Source: Candidatus Scybalomonas excrementavium
GTDB lineage: Bacteria > Bacillota > Clostridia > Lachnospirales > Lachnospiraceae
Assembly (NCBI GenBank): GCA_017694765.1
Contig: JADIML010000152.1
Coordinates: 1-21,229 of the forward strand
DNA length: 21,229 nt
Direction of reading: 5' to 3'
Shown: positions 6,975 to 14,340 of the stretch, piece by piece
How positions within the stretch are numbered: position 1 is the first letter of the stretch
Layout: each line of letters begins with the position of its first letter
Position numbers and translations under genes: made by a program
Notes under the pieces: generated by a model
What the model was told of the DNA's origin: nothing
Seen by the model: the letters and a program-made list of their open reading frames with translations, nothing else
Databases searched by the model: none

Positions 6975-7248
6975 ATGAAAAAGACAGACTTTGATAGAGA
7001 GAGTAGGAAAACGAAGAACGGCAAAAGCGAGCTGGGACGGTGAGAGCCAGTGCTTAGTATCGTTTTTTGAAAATCACTCTGGAGTTATCCATTGAATGGA
7101 ATTTCATAGGGAATGATGATGAAATTTCTAGTAGATGTGATCGGGTTCCACCGTTATATGGAACGCATATGACAGTATGTAAATAGGTGGTTGAACGAGC
7201 CGTTTTTATAGTACCCTCGTCCTGTTTTCGGGACGGGGGATTTTTTTT
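6975..7248 (+). ncRNA. T-box riboswitch (Ile specifier AUC) controlling ileS
   Basis: This leader senses uncharged tRNA-Ile and controls transcription termination before ileS. Stem I is complete. GAGAGTAGG on the 5' side and GAAAATCACTC on the 3' side give the loop-E/specifier region, with AAAACGA paired to TCGTTTT above it. The distal loop is AGCTGGGACGG ... GAGAGCCAG. The specifier codon is ATC at 7073-7075, which encodes Ile. A smaller stem is GTTCCA/TGGAAC (7145-7150/7159-7164). The T-box sequence is AGGTGGTTGAACGAGC (7185-7200), a variant of the usual AGGGTGGNACCGCG. It keeps TGGT for pairing with the ACCA end. ACGAG can pair with CTCGT in the terminator's left arm to form the antiterminator. 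Confidence 0.95.
7214..7248 (+). terminator. Regulated terminator of the T-box leader
   Basis: The stem is CCCTCGTCCTG (7214-7224) with CGGGACGGGGG (7229-7239), 11 pairs including two G-U, with a TTTT loop. Eight T follow at 7241-7248. Its left arm is shared with the antiterminator, so binding of uncharged tRNA would prevent it from forming. Confidence 0.9.
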
Positions 7249-7261
7249 ATGTTATAGGAAA
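7244..7261 (+). repeat. 18-nt leader element, copy 1 (ileS)
   Basis: TTTTTATGTTATAGGAAA occurs here, starting in the T-tract of the T-box terminator, and again exactly at 17854-17871, just after the leader terminator of the DEAD-box helicase gene. I found no other copy in the window. Confidence 0.75.
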
Positions 7262-7326
7262 ATTTGAATATCTTTTGTTTTACCACCGTAGCACAGAGCC
7301 TATATGGCTTAGAAGGAGTAGGAAAT

Positions 7327-10300
7327 ATGTACGATAAAGTATCAACCAATCTCAATTTTGTAGACAGAGAAAAGAAAATTGAAAACTTTTGGAAAGAAAA
7401 TAATATTTTCCAAAAAAGTATTGATGAAAGAGCCAAAGGGGAACCATATACTTTCTTTGATGGACCTCCAACTGCCAACGGAAAACCACATATTGGACAC
7501 GTTTTAACACGTGTTATTAAAGATATGATCCCAAGATACCAGACAATGAAAGGTCATAAAATTGACCGTAAAGCTGGTTGGGATACACATGGTCTTCCAG
7601 TAGAACTTGAAGTTGAAAAACTTCTTGGTCTTGATGGAAAAGAACAGATCGAACAATATGGATTAGAACCATTTATTCAAAAATGTAAAGAATCTGTATG
7701 GAAATACAAAGGAATGTGGGAAGACTTCTCAGGAGTTGTTGGATTCTGGGCAGATATGGAAAATCCATATGTTACGTATGAAAACGATTTTATCGAATCT
7801 GAATGGTGGGCATTAAAAGAAATTTGGAATAAAAAATTATTATATAAAGGTCATAAAATTGTACCTTACTGCCCAAGATGTGGAACACCTTTATCTTCTC
7901 ACGAAGTAGCACAAGGATACAAAGAAGTAAAAGAAAAATCTGCTGTTGCAAAATTCAAAGTAGTTGGAGAAGATGCTTATATTTTAGCATGGACAACAAC
8001 ACCTTGGACACTTCCATCAAATGTGGCTCTTTGTGTGAATCCAGAAGAAACTTATGCGAAAGTTGTTTCCAATGGAGAAACATACTATATGGCAGAAGCG
8101 CTTTTATCTTCTGTTTTAGGGGAAGACTATGAAATAGTAGAAAAATTTGTAGGAAAAGATTTAGAATACAAAGAATACGAACCATTATTCCCATTTGTAA
8201 AGGTAGATAAAAAAGCATACTATGTGATCTGTGACTCTTATGTAACACTTACAGATGGTACTGGAGTTGTTCACAACGCACCAGCATTCGGGGAAGACGA
8301 TAATCGTGTTTGTAGAAAATACGATCTTCCATTTATTCAATTAGTAAATAGCAAAGGGGAAATGACAGAAGAAACTCCTTGGGCTGGAACATTTTGTAAA
8401 AAAGCAGATCCATTGATCTTAAAAGATTTAAAAGAAAGAGGATTATTATTCTCAGCTCCAAACTTTGAGCATAGCTATCCACACTGCTGGAGATGTGATA
8501 CTCCACTTATTTATTATGCAAGAGAATCTTGGTTTGTAAAAATGACAGCGGTAAAAGAAGACTTAATCCGCAACAATAACACAGTAAACTGGATTCCAGA
8601 AAGCATTGGGAAAGGTCGTTTTGGAGATTGGCTTGAAAATGTACAAGACTGGGGAATTAGCCGTAACCGTTACTGGGGAACTCCGTTAAATATTTGGGAA
8701 TGTGAATGTGGACATCAACATGCCATCGGTTCTATTGAAGAATTAAAGAGCATGTCTAATAACTGTCCAGATGACATTGAATTACACCGCCCATATATTG
8801 ATGCAGTTACGATTTCTTGTCCACATTGTGGAAAAGAAATGCACCGTGTTCCAGAAGTAATTGACTGTTGGTTTGATTCAGGTTCTATGCCTTTTGCACA
8901 ATGGCATTATCCATTTGAAAACAAAGAAGTATTTGAATCCCATTTCCCAGCAGACTTCATTTCAGAAGCTGTTGACCAAACTCGTGGATGGTTCTATTCT
9001 TTACTTGCTATTTCGACTTTATTATTTAATAAAGCACCATATAAAAATGTTATCGTTCTTGGGCACGTTCAAGACGAAAATGGTCAAAAGATGAGTAAAT
9101 CCAAAGGAAATGCAGTGGATCCACTGGATGCACTTTCCACTTATGGAGCGGATGCGATTCGTTGGTACTTCTATATCAACAGTGCTCCATGGCTTCCTAA
9201 CCGTTTCCACGGAAAAGCTGTAACAGAAGGACAGCGTAAGTTCATGGGAACACTTTGGAATACCTATGCATTCTATGTATTATATGCAGAAATCGATCAA
9301 TTCGATCCAAGCAAATATACATTAGACTATGACAAACTTCCAGTGATGGATAAATGGCTATTATCCAAATTAAATAGCTGTATCAAAGCAGTTGATGACA
9401 ACTTAGGTTCTTACAAAATTCCAGAAGCAGCAAGAGCAATGCAAGAATTTGTAGATGACATGAGTAACTGGTATGTAAGAAGAAGCCGTGAAAGATTCTG
9501 GGCAAAAGGTATGGAACAAGATAAGATCAATGCGTATATGACACTTTATACAGCACTTGTTGAACTTATCAAAGCGGCAGCACCAATGATTCCATTTATG
9601 ACAGAAGATATTTATCAAAACTTAGTGAGAAATATTGATAAAAATGCACCAGAAAGTATCCATCTTTGTGACTTCCCAGAAGTAAAAACAGAATGGATCG
9701 ATGCAGAGCTTGAAAAAGATATGGATCTTGTATTAAAAGTTGTTGTACTTGGTCGTGCAGCTCGTAATGGTGCCAATATTAAAAACCGTCAGCCAATCGG
9801 AACAATGTTTGTAAAAGCAGAAACAGAATTACCTGAATTCTTCAAACAGATCATCGAAGAAGAGTTAAATGTAAAAGAAGCAATTTTCACACAAGATGTG
9901 AGTGCATTTACAACTTACTCTTTCAAACCACAGATGAGGACAGTTGGACCAAAATACGGTAAATTATTAAACGGAATCCGTACTGCGTTAGCAGAAATCG
10001 ATGGAAATAAAGCAATGGATGATTTAAACACAGTTGGTGTATTAAAACTTGACATCGATGGAACTCCAGTAGAGCTTACAATGGAAGACGTATTAACAGA
10101 AATGACTCAAAAAGAAGGATATGTATCAGAAACAGATAATGGAATTACCGTTGTTCTTGATACAAACTTAACAGAAGAGTTATTAGAAGAAGGATTTGTT
10201 CGTGAAGTCATTAGTAAAATTCAGACAATGAGAAAAGAAGCTGATTTTGAAGTGATGGATCATATCCGTATCTCTGTTGCCAATAATGAAAAAGTAGCAC

Positions 10301-10437
10301 AAATTGTTCAGAAAAATGAACAAACAATTAAAGAAGATGTATTAGCTGATGAAGTTATTTTAGGACAGGCAAATGGCTATACAAAAGAATGGAACATCAA
10401 TGGAGAACAAGTTGTTCTTGGTGTAGAAAAATTATAA
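7327..10437 (+). CDS. ileS: Isoleucyl-tRNA synthetase
   Basis: The enzyme charges tRNA-Ile with isoleucine and hydrolyses mischarged valine. The protein has 1036 residues from ATG 7327, which has AGAAGGAG (7311-7318) eight bases upstream. The frame is open to TTG 7264, but that has no ribosome site. HIGH is at residues 55-58 (NGKPHIGHVLTRVIKDM) and KMSKS at 588-592 (GQKMSKSKGN). Between them is the CP1 editing insertion. Cys clusters CPRCG (182-186), CWRCD, CECGH and CPHCG are present, and WGISRNRYWGTPLNIW is typical. Length and the PTANGKPHIGH form resemble the IleRS type 2 group that includes eukaryotic and MupA-like enzymes, which is often mupirocin-tolerant. Tolerance here is an inference. 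It is controlled by the T-box leader just upstream and is followed by its own hairpin. Confidence 0.97.
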   Translation: MYDKVSTNLNFVDREKKIENFWKENNIFQKSIDERAKGEPYTFFDGPPTANGKPHIGHVLTRVIKDMIPRYQTMKGHKIDRKAGWDTHGLPVELEVEKLLGLDGKEQIEQYGLEPFIQKCKESVWKYKGMWEDFSGVVGFWADMENPYVTYENDFIESEWWALKEIWNKKLLYKGHKIVPYCPRCGTPLSSHEVAQGYKEVKEKSAVAKFKVVGEDAYILAWTTTPWTLPSNVALCVNPEETYAKVVSNGETYYMAEALLSSVLGEDYEIVEKFVGKDLEYKEYEPLFPFVKVDKKAYYVICDSYVTLTDGTGVVHNAPAFGEDDNRVCRKYDLPFIQLVNSKGEMTEETPWAGTFCKKADPLILKDLKERGLLFSAPNFEHSYPHCWRCDTPLIYYARESWFVKMTAVKEDLIRNNNTVNWIPESIGKGRFGDWLENVQDWGISRNRYWGTPLNIWECECGHQHAIGSIEELKSMSNNCPDDIELHRPYIDAVTISCPHCGKEMHRVPEVIDCWFDSGSMPFAQWHYPFENKEVFESHFPADFISEAVDQTRGWFYSLLAISTLLFNKAPYKNVIVLGHVQDENGQKMSKSKGNAVDPLDALSTYGADAIRWYFYINSAPWLPNRFHGKAVTEGQRKFMGTLWNTYAFYVLYAEIDQFDPSKYTLDYDKLPVMDKWLLSKLNSCIKAVDDNLGSYKIPEAARAMQEFVDDMSNWYVRRSRERFWAKGMEQDKINAYMTLYTALVELIKAAAPMIPFMTEDIYQNLVRNIDKNAPESIHLCDFPEVKTEWIDAELEKDMDLVLKVVVLGRAARNGANIKNRQPIGTMFVKAETELPEFFKQIIEEELNVKEAIFTQDVSAFTTYSFKPQMRTVGPKYGKLLNGIRTALAEIDGNKAMDDLNTVGVLKLDIDGTPVELTMEDVLTEMTQKEGYVSETDNGITVVLDTNLTEELLEEGFVREVISKIQTMRKEADFEVMDHIRISVANNEKVAQIVQKNEQTIKEDVLADEVILGQANGYTKEWNINGEQVVLGVEKL

Positions 10438-10443
10438 AATTTC

Positions 10444-10472
10444 TTGAATTGATAGAGAAAATCCTTTAAAAT
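10444..10472 (+). promoter_or_regulatory. Candidate promoter for glgP
   Basis: TTGAAT (10444-10449), a 17-bp spacer and TAAAAT (10467-10472). The predicted start near 10479 coincides with the base of the hairpin at 10479-10521, so the glgP mRNA would open with that hairpin. No better promoter is visible nearer to glgP. Confidence 0.45.
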
Positions 10473-10478
10473 GGAAAC

Positions 10479-10521
10479 ATATGGGAGAATGAGAAGGCAT
10501 AGAACTCTCATTCTCCCATAT
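10479..10521 (+). terminator. Strong hairpin after ileS, possibly also the 5' end of the glgP mRNA
   Basis: This is a perfect 16-bp stem: ATATGGGAGAATGAGA (10479-10494) with TCTCATTCTCCCATAT (10506-10521) and an 11-nt loop. It lies 42 bp after the ileS stop. The downstream tail TGTCATTTTATC has few T, so termination may be incomplete. With the promoter at 10444 it could act as a 5' stabilising hairpin instead. Confidence 0.7.
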
Positions 10522-10579
10522 TGTCATTTTATCGATAGAAAGAAGAGAAGTGGCAATAAAGAAATATTGTAAATATGTT

Positions 10580-10671
10580 GTAGAGAAAGGAGATCTACTC
10601 AAAGGGAAAAGGTACAAAGCATCTAAGGTTCGACAGCAAAACTTCTATGATTTTGAGTAGCAAAAGTTTGG
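10580..10671 (+). promoter_or_regulatory. Structured translational leader of glgP (unassigned riboregulator candidate)
   Basis: A strong Shine-Dalgarno sequence, AAAGGAGAT (10586-10594), has no start codon at normal spacing. It is followed by a 9-bp stem, CTACTCAAA (10595-10603) with TTTGAGTAG (10652-10660), and then 11 nt to the glgP ATG at 10672. Directly before ATG there is only AAAGTTTGG, a poor ribosome site. Folding the stem would bring the strong site close to ATG. AAACTT in the loop (10639-10644) can pair with AAGTTT (10664-10669) as a pseudoknot. GTAGA (10580-10584) can instead pair with TCTAC (10594-10598), competing for the same strand. I know no matching riboswitch class. Confidence 0.5.
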
Positions 10672-13113
10672 ATGAAAAATATTATTTTTGACAAAGAAGC
10701 ATTCAAAAAAGAAGTAAGAAATCAAGTGAAAAATTTATATCGAAGAGAGTTAGAAGAGGCAACTTGGGCACAAGTTTACCAAGCCGTTGCCTATACAGTA
10801 AAAGATGATATTATTGATCGTTGGATTGCAACCCATAAAGAGTATGAGAAGAAAAATCCAAAAGTTGTCTATTATTTATCTATGGAATTTCTAATGGGGC
10901 GCGCGTTAGGAAATAATATGATTAACTTGACCTATTATAAGGAAGTAAAAGAAGCGTTACAAGAACTTGGATTTGATCTCAATGTGATTGAAGATCAAGA
11001 ACCAGATCCAGCCCTTGGAAATGGAGGGCTTGGAAGGCTTGCCGCCTGTTTTTTAGACTCTTTAGCAACATTAAACTATCCAGCCTATGGATGTGGAATC
11101 CGTTATCGTTATGGAATGTTTGCGCAAGCCATTGAAGACGGGTACCAAGTAGAGAAACCAGATGACTGGTTAAAAGATGGCAATCCATTTGAAATGAGAC
11201 GGGATGAATACAAACAGGTTGTAAAATTTGGTGGGTATGTGACCGTTCGTAATATCAATGGAAAAGATCAGTTTATTCAAGAAGGATATCAGTCTGTTGT
11301 AGCGATTCCTTATGATTTACCGATTGTTGGATATGGAAATAATGTGGTAAATACTCTTAGAATATGGGATGCACAGGCAGATCAGACCTTTAATCTAAGT
11401 TCCTTTGACAAAGGAGAATATCAAAAGGCAGTGGAACAGCAAAATTTAGCAAAGACTCTTGTAGAAGTGCTTTATCCAAATGATAATCACTATGCAGGAA
11501 AAGAACTTCGCCTAAAACAACAATATTTCTTTATTTCCGCTTCTGTACAAAGAGCTGTGCAGAAATTTAAAGAGATGGGCAATGACATTCATCGCTTATA
11601 TGACAAAGTGACATTTCAGTTAAATGATACCCATCCAACGGTTGCTGTCGCAGAATTAATGCGTATTCTTGTGGATGAAGAACAGCTTTCTTGGGAAGAG
11701 GCATGGGATATTACTTGTAAAACTTGTGCGTATACGAATCATACGATTATGGCAGAAGCACTTGAAAAATGGCCGATTGAATTATTTTCAAGACTTCTTC
11801 CTCGGATTTATCAAATCGTAGAAGAGATCAATCGAAGATTTATTGAAAAGATTCAAGCAATGTACCCAAATCAGCCAGAGAAGGTTGCAAGTATGGCAAT
11901 TATTTATGATGGGCAAGTAAAAATGGCACACCTTGCTATTGCAGGAAGCTATTCTGTCAATGGAGTTGCCAAACTTCACACAGAAATTTTGGAGAAACGG
12001 GAGCTAAAAGACTTCTATGAAATGAATCCAAAACAATTTAATAATAAAACAAATGGGATTACACAACGAAGATTTTTATTACATGGAAATCCATTGCTAG
12101 CCGATTGGATTACAAGTAAAATAGGAGATGAGTGGATTACTGATCTTCCTCACATTGGAAGACTAAAAGTATATGTGGAAGATGAGAAATATCAACAAGA
12201 GTTTATGAACATCAAATATCAAAATAAAATACGACTCGCCAACTACATTAAAGAGCATAATGGAATTGAAGTAAATCCACGTTCCATTTTTGATTGTCAA
12301 GTAAAACGTCTTCATGAATATAAACGTCAATTATTAAGCATTTTACATGTAATGTATTTATACAATCAAATAAAGCGACACCCTGATATGGACATTGTGC
12401 CACGAACCTTTATATATGGGGCAAAGGCTTCGGCTGGTTATTATACCGCAAAGTTAATTATTAAATTAATGAATTCTGTGGCAGATGTGATTAATAACGA
12501 TGAGTCTGTGAAAGGAAAGATAAAAGTTGTATTTATCGAAAATTATCGAGTATCTAACGCAGAACTTATTTTTGCAGCCGCCGATGTATCGGAGCAAATT
12601 TCCACTGCATCGAAAGAAGCATCTGGTACAGGAAATATGAAGTTTATGCTAAATGGTGCTTTAACAGTGGGAACCATGGATGGAGCTAATGTAGAAATTG
12701 TAGAAGAAGTTGGAGAAGAAAATGCCTTCATCTTCGGGATGCGAGCAGAAGAAGTTATGAACTATGAGAGAAATGGGGGATACAATCCTTGGGATATTTA
12801 TAACATGGATCAAAATGTTCGAGAAGTGCTTATGCAATTAATTAATGGTACTTATGCTCCAGATGATCCAGATCGTTTCCGTCCACTTTATGATTCTTTA
12901 TTACAAAGAGATCAATACTTTATTTTAAAAGATTTTGAGTCCTATGCAGATATCCAAAGAAAAGTCGATGCAGCTTATCGCGACGAAAAAACATGGGCAA
13001 AAATGGCAATGCTAAATACAGCAAGTGCAGGAAAATTCACATCAGATCGTACCATTGAAGAATATGTAAAAGATATTTGGAAGTTAGAGAAAGTAGAAGT
13101 AAAAATTCCATAG
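10672..13113 (+). CDS. glgP: Glycogen/starch alpha-glucan phosphorylase
   Basis: A PLP enzyme that releases glucose 1-phosphate from the non-reducing ends of glycogen or maltodextrin in the cytoplasm. At 813 residues it has normal family length. Visible landmarks are YLSMEFLMGRALGNN near the N terminus, EDQEPDPALGNGGLGRLAAC, QLNDTHPTVAVAELMR, VKRLHEYKRQLLS, and the cofactor site EASGTGNMKFMLNG with Lys657 as the Schiff-base lysine, followed by TVGTMDGANVEI. All catalytic elements appear intact. It stands alone, not in a glg biosynthesis operon, and its start is set by family alignment because the adjacent ribosome site is poor. Translation may depend on the leader structure at 10580-10671. 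Confidence 0.95.
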   Translation: MKNIIFDKEAFKKEVRNQVKNLYRRELEEATWAQVYQAVAYTVKDDIIDRWIATHKEYEKKNPKVVYYLSMEFLMGRALGNNMINLTYYKEVKEALQELGFDLNVIEDQEPDPALGNGGLGRLAACFLDSLATLNYPAYGCGIRYRYGMFAQAIEDGYQVEKPDDWLKDGNPFEMRRDEYKQVVKFGGYVTVRNINGKDQFIQEGYQSVVAIPYDLPIVGYGNNVVNTLRIWDAQADQTFNLSSFDKGEYQKAVEQQNLAKTLVEVLYPNDNHYAGKELRLKQQYFFISASVQRAVQKFKEMGNDIHRLYDKVTFQLNDTHPTVAVAELMRILVDEEQLSWEEAWDITCKTCAYTNHTIMAEALEKWPIELFSRLLPRIYQIVEEINRRFIEKIQAMYPNQPEKVASMAIIYDGQVKMAHLAIAGSYSVNGVAKLHTEILEKRELKDFYEMNPKQFNNKTNGITQRRFLLHGNPLLADWITSKIGDEWITDLPHIGRLKVYVEDEKYQQEFMNIKYQNKIRLANYIKEHNGIEVNPRSIFDCQVKRLHEYKRQLLSILHVMYLYNQIKRHPDMDIVPRTFIYGAKASAGYYTAKLIIKLMNSVADVINNDESVKGKIKVVFIENYRVSNAELIFAAADVSEQISTASKEASGTGNMKFMLNGALTVGTMDGANVEIVEEVGEENAFIFGMRAEEVMNYERNGGYNPWDIYNMDQNVREVLMQLINGTYAPDDPDRFRPLYDSLLQRDQYFILKDFESYADIQRKVDAAYRDEKTWAKMAMLNTASAGKFTSDRTIEEYVKDIWKLEKVEVKIP

Positions 13114-13168
13114 AAGAATAACCAAAGAATGAAAGAAAAGAGGAGTCATCTAGTCATTGATTTTCATG

Positions 13169-13200
13169 ATAGAAAGACTTTTCTTTTTCTATACTTTTTT
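13169..13200 (+). terminator. Weak candidate terminator after glgP
   Basis: ATAGAAA (13169-13175) pairs with TTTCTAT (13186-13192) across a 10-nt loop and is followed by ACTTTTTT. All but one of the pairs are A-T, so the hairpin is weak, but its position after glgP and the T-tract fit. Confidence 0.35.
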
Positions 13201-13296
13201 GGAAAAACAAAGAGGAAATTTTGTAAATCCAGATAATCAAGTCTTTCAAGTAGCATTGTACTCTGAAATCTATGTGGATAAGACTAGTTTAATCAA

Positions 13297-13325
13297 GAAT
13301 ATCTTGCCTATCTCTTTCATATATT
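13297..13325 (+). promoter_or_regulatory. SigE-like sporulation promoter for spoIID
   Basis: GAATATC (13297-13303), a 14-bp spacer and CATATATT (13318-13325) match the SigE pattern kmATATT-14/15-CATACAnT well. The predicted start is near 13332, 28 bp before the spoIID ATG. SpoIID is a classic SigE-dependent mother-cell gene, which supports the call. Confidence 0.65.
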
Positions 13326-13359
13326 AAATAGAATATGAGTAGATAGGAAGGGATGATCC

Positions 13360-14340
13360 ATGCAAAATTCTTTATATCGGTGGATTTTTTATATTGGGAT
13401 GTTGTTAGTCATTCCATATGTATTAACAATGATTATGTCTGGAGTAACAGGTTCTGGCAATATGGAAGAAACATTCCAATCAGGGATTCAAATACAAGTA
13501 GAAGAGAGTGAACAAGGAGAAGTTGATCTAGAAGACTACGTCATTGGTGTTATGGCATCTCAAATTCCAGCAGATTATGAGATAGAAGCGTTGAAAGGAC
13601 AAGCTATTATCCAAAGAACAAATATTTTAAATGAAATGGAAAGAGAAAAGACAACCAATGCAAAAGATTTACCATTTACGTATTTATCAAAAGAGGAAAT
13701 GGAAAAGCAATGGGGAGAAAAAAACTGGAGTGATTATTATGCAAGATTAAAAAGTGCAGTATCTAGTACAAAAGGTATCTACATGACTTATGATGGAGAG
13801 TATATAGAAGCCTATTATCATCCTGTTAGTATTGGTACGACCGTTAGTGCCAAAGAATTATTAGGAAAGGAAATTACATACTTACAGTCAGTTGATAGTA
13901 GTGGTGATGTGGAATCGAAAGATTATATGAATATTCAACAATTTGATTATTCTTATGTAAAACAAGTCCTTTTGGAGCATAATGTGACAGTAGAAGAAGA
14001 TGAGATAAAGGAAAACTTACAAATTGAATCAAAAACAAAGTTAGGATATGTGGTAAAGTTATCTTTAGGGAAAAAGGAGATAACAGGAGAAGAGTGGAAG
14101 GAATGGTTTTCTTTACCATCTACCAATTTCTATTTTGAAGATTATGAGGGGCAGCTTCGTATTATTTCGTTAGGGAAAGGAAGAGGGCTTGGACTTAGTC
14201 AATATGGTGCCAATGAAATGGCGAAATCAGGAGCTTCCTATCAGGAAATTTTACAGTATTATTATAAAGAAATTGCTTTGAATAAAATCACTGAATCTGG
14301 TAATGCTATTACCAGAGGTGATGAGAATGAAAAAAAATAA
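13360..14340 (+). CDS. spoIID: Stage II sporulation protein D (SpoIID/LytB domain)
   Basis: SpoIID is a mother-cell membrane-anchored lytic transglycosylase that works with SpoIIM/SpoIIP to degrade septal peptidoglycan during engulfment. The protein has 326 residues. A transmembrane anchor lies at about 8-27. The SpoIID domain begins with VDLEDYVIGVMASQIPADYE and EALKGQAIIQRTNIL (76-90). It ends with RIISLGKGRGLGLSQYGANE, the typical GxGHGxGxSQxGA region, in which His is changed to Leu. The catalytic Glu of characterised SpoIID proteins (in the pattern A-x-E-M-P) is Gln68 here. Next to it is spoIIQ, overlapping by 14 nt, as in C. difficile where the two genes adjoin. The ribosome site is GGAAGGGATG before ATG 13360, and a SigE-like promoter lies upstream. 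The family is clear, but the enzyme may be altered or inactive. Confidence 0.88.
   Translation: MQNSLYRWIFYIGMLLVIPYVLTMIMSGVTGSGNMEETFQSGIQIQVEESEQGEVDLEDYVIGVMASQIPADYEIEALKGQAIIQRTNILNEMEREKTTNAKDLPFTYLSKEEMEKQWGEKNWSDYYARLKSAVSSTKGIYMTYDGEYIEAYYHPVSIGTTVSAKELLGKEITYLQSVDSSGDVESKDYMNIQQFDYSYVKQVLLEHNVTVEEDEIKENLQIESKTKLGYVVKLSLGKKEITGEEWKEWFSLPSTNFYFEDYEGQLRIISLGKGRGLGLSQYGANEMAKSGASYQEILQYYYKEIALNKITESGNAITRGDENEKK

Larger units (their letters stand above)
13166..13327 (+). pseudogene. N-terminal remnant of an AAA-ATPase-like / PD-(D/E)xK family gene
   Basis: A 53-codon frame contains, from about 13214, GNFVNPDNQVFQVALYSEIY and then VDKTSLIKNIL, before ending in PISFIY and a stop. This matches the beginning of the large AAA-ATPase-like plus PDDEXK_9 family (PF09820/PF08011), whose members start like MGxYLNPxNxxFQxAxxSEIYVDKTxLI and run about 500 residues. 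The Walker A that should follow is absent, and no other piece is seen downstream. These genes are often multicopy and decayed in Lachnospiraceae. There is no ribosome site before ATG 13166, and its first 16 codons are unlike the family, so this is a dead stub. Its 3' end is overlapped by the SigE-like promoter. Confidence 0.6.

Noticed and set aside
7264..7326. An N-terminal extension of IleRS from TTG 7264.
   Set aside because: There is no ribosome site. ATG 7327 follows AGAAGGAG at 8 bases and matches the usual MYDKVxTNLNFVxREKxI start.
10600..10645. Resemblance of CAAAGC ... CTAAGG ... GACAGC in the glgP leader to the 3' half of the GEMM (c-di-GMP-I) riboswitch.
   Set aside because: The 5' half with GGCAAACC, the tetraloop-bearing P1a stem and GGGACG is absent, and spacing does not allow the tetraloop receptor fold. 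The short words alone are not enough to call the class.
14303..14326. An earlier start for SpoIIQ at ATG 14303.
   Set aside because: There is no ribosome site upstream, while ATG 14327 has AGAGGTGAT at 6 bases and gives a normal basic N terminus before the membrane segment.
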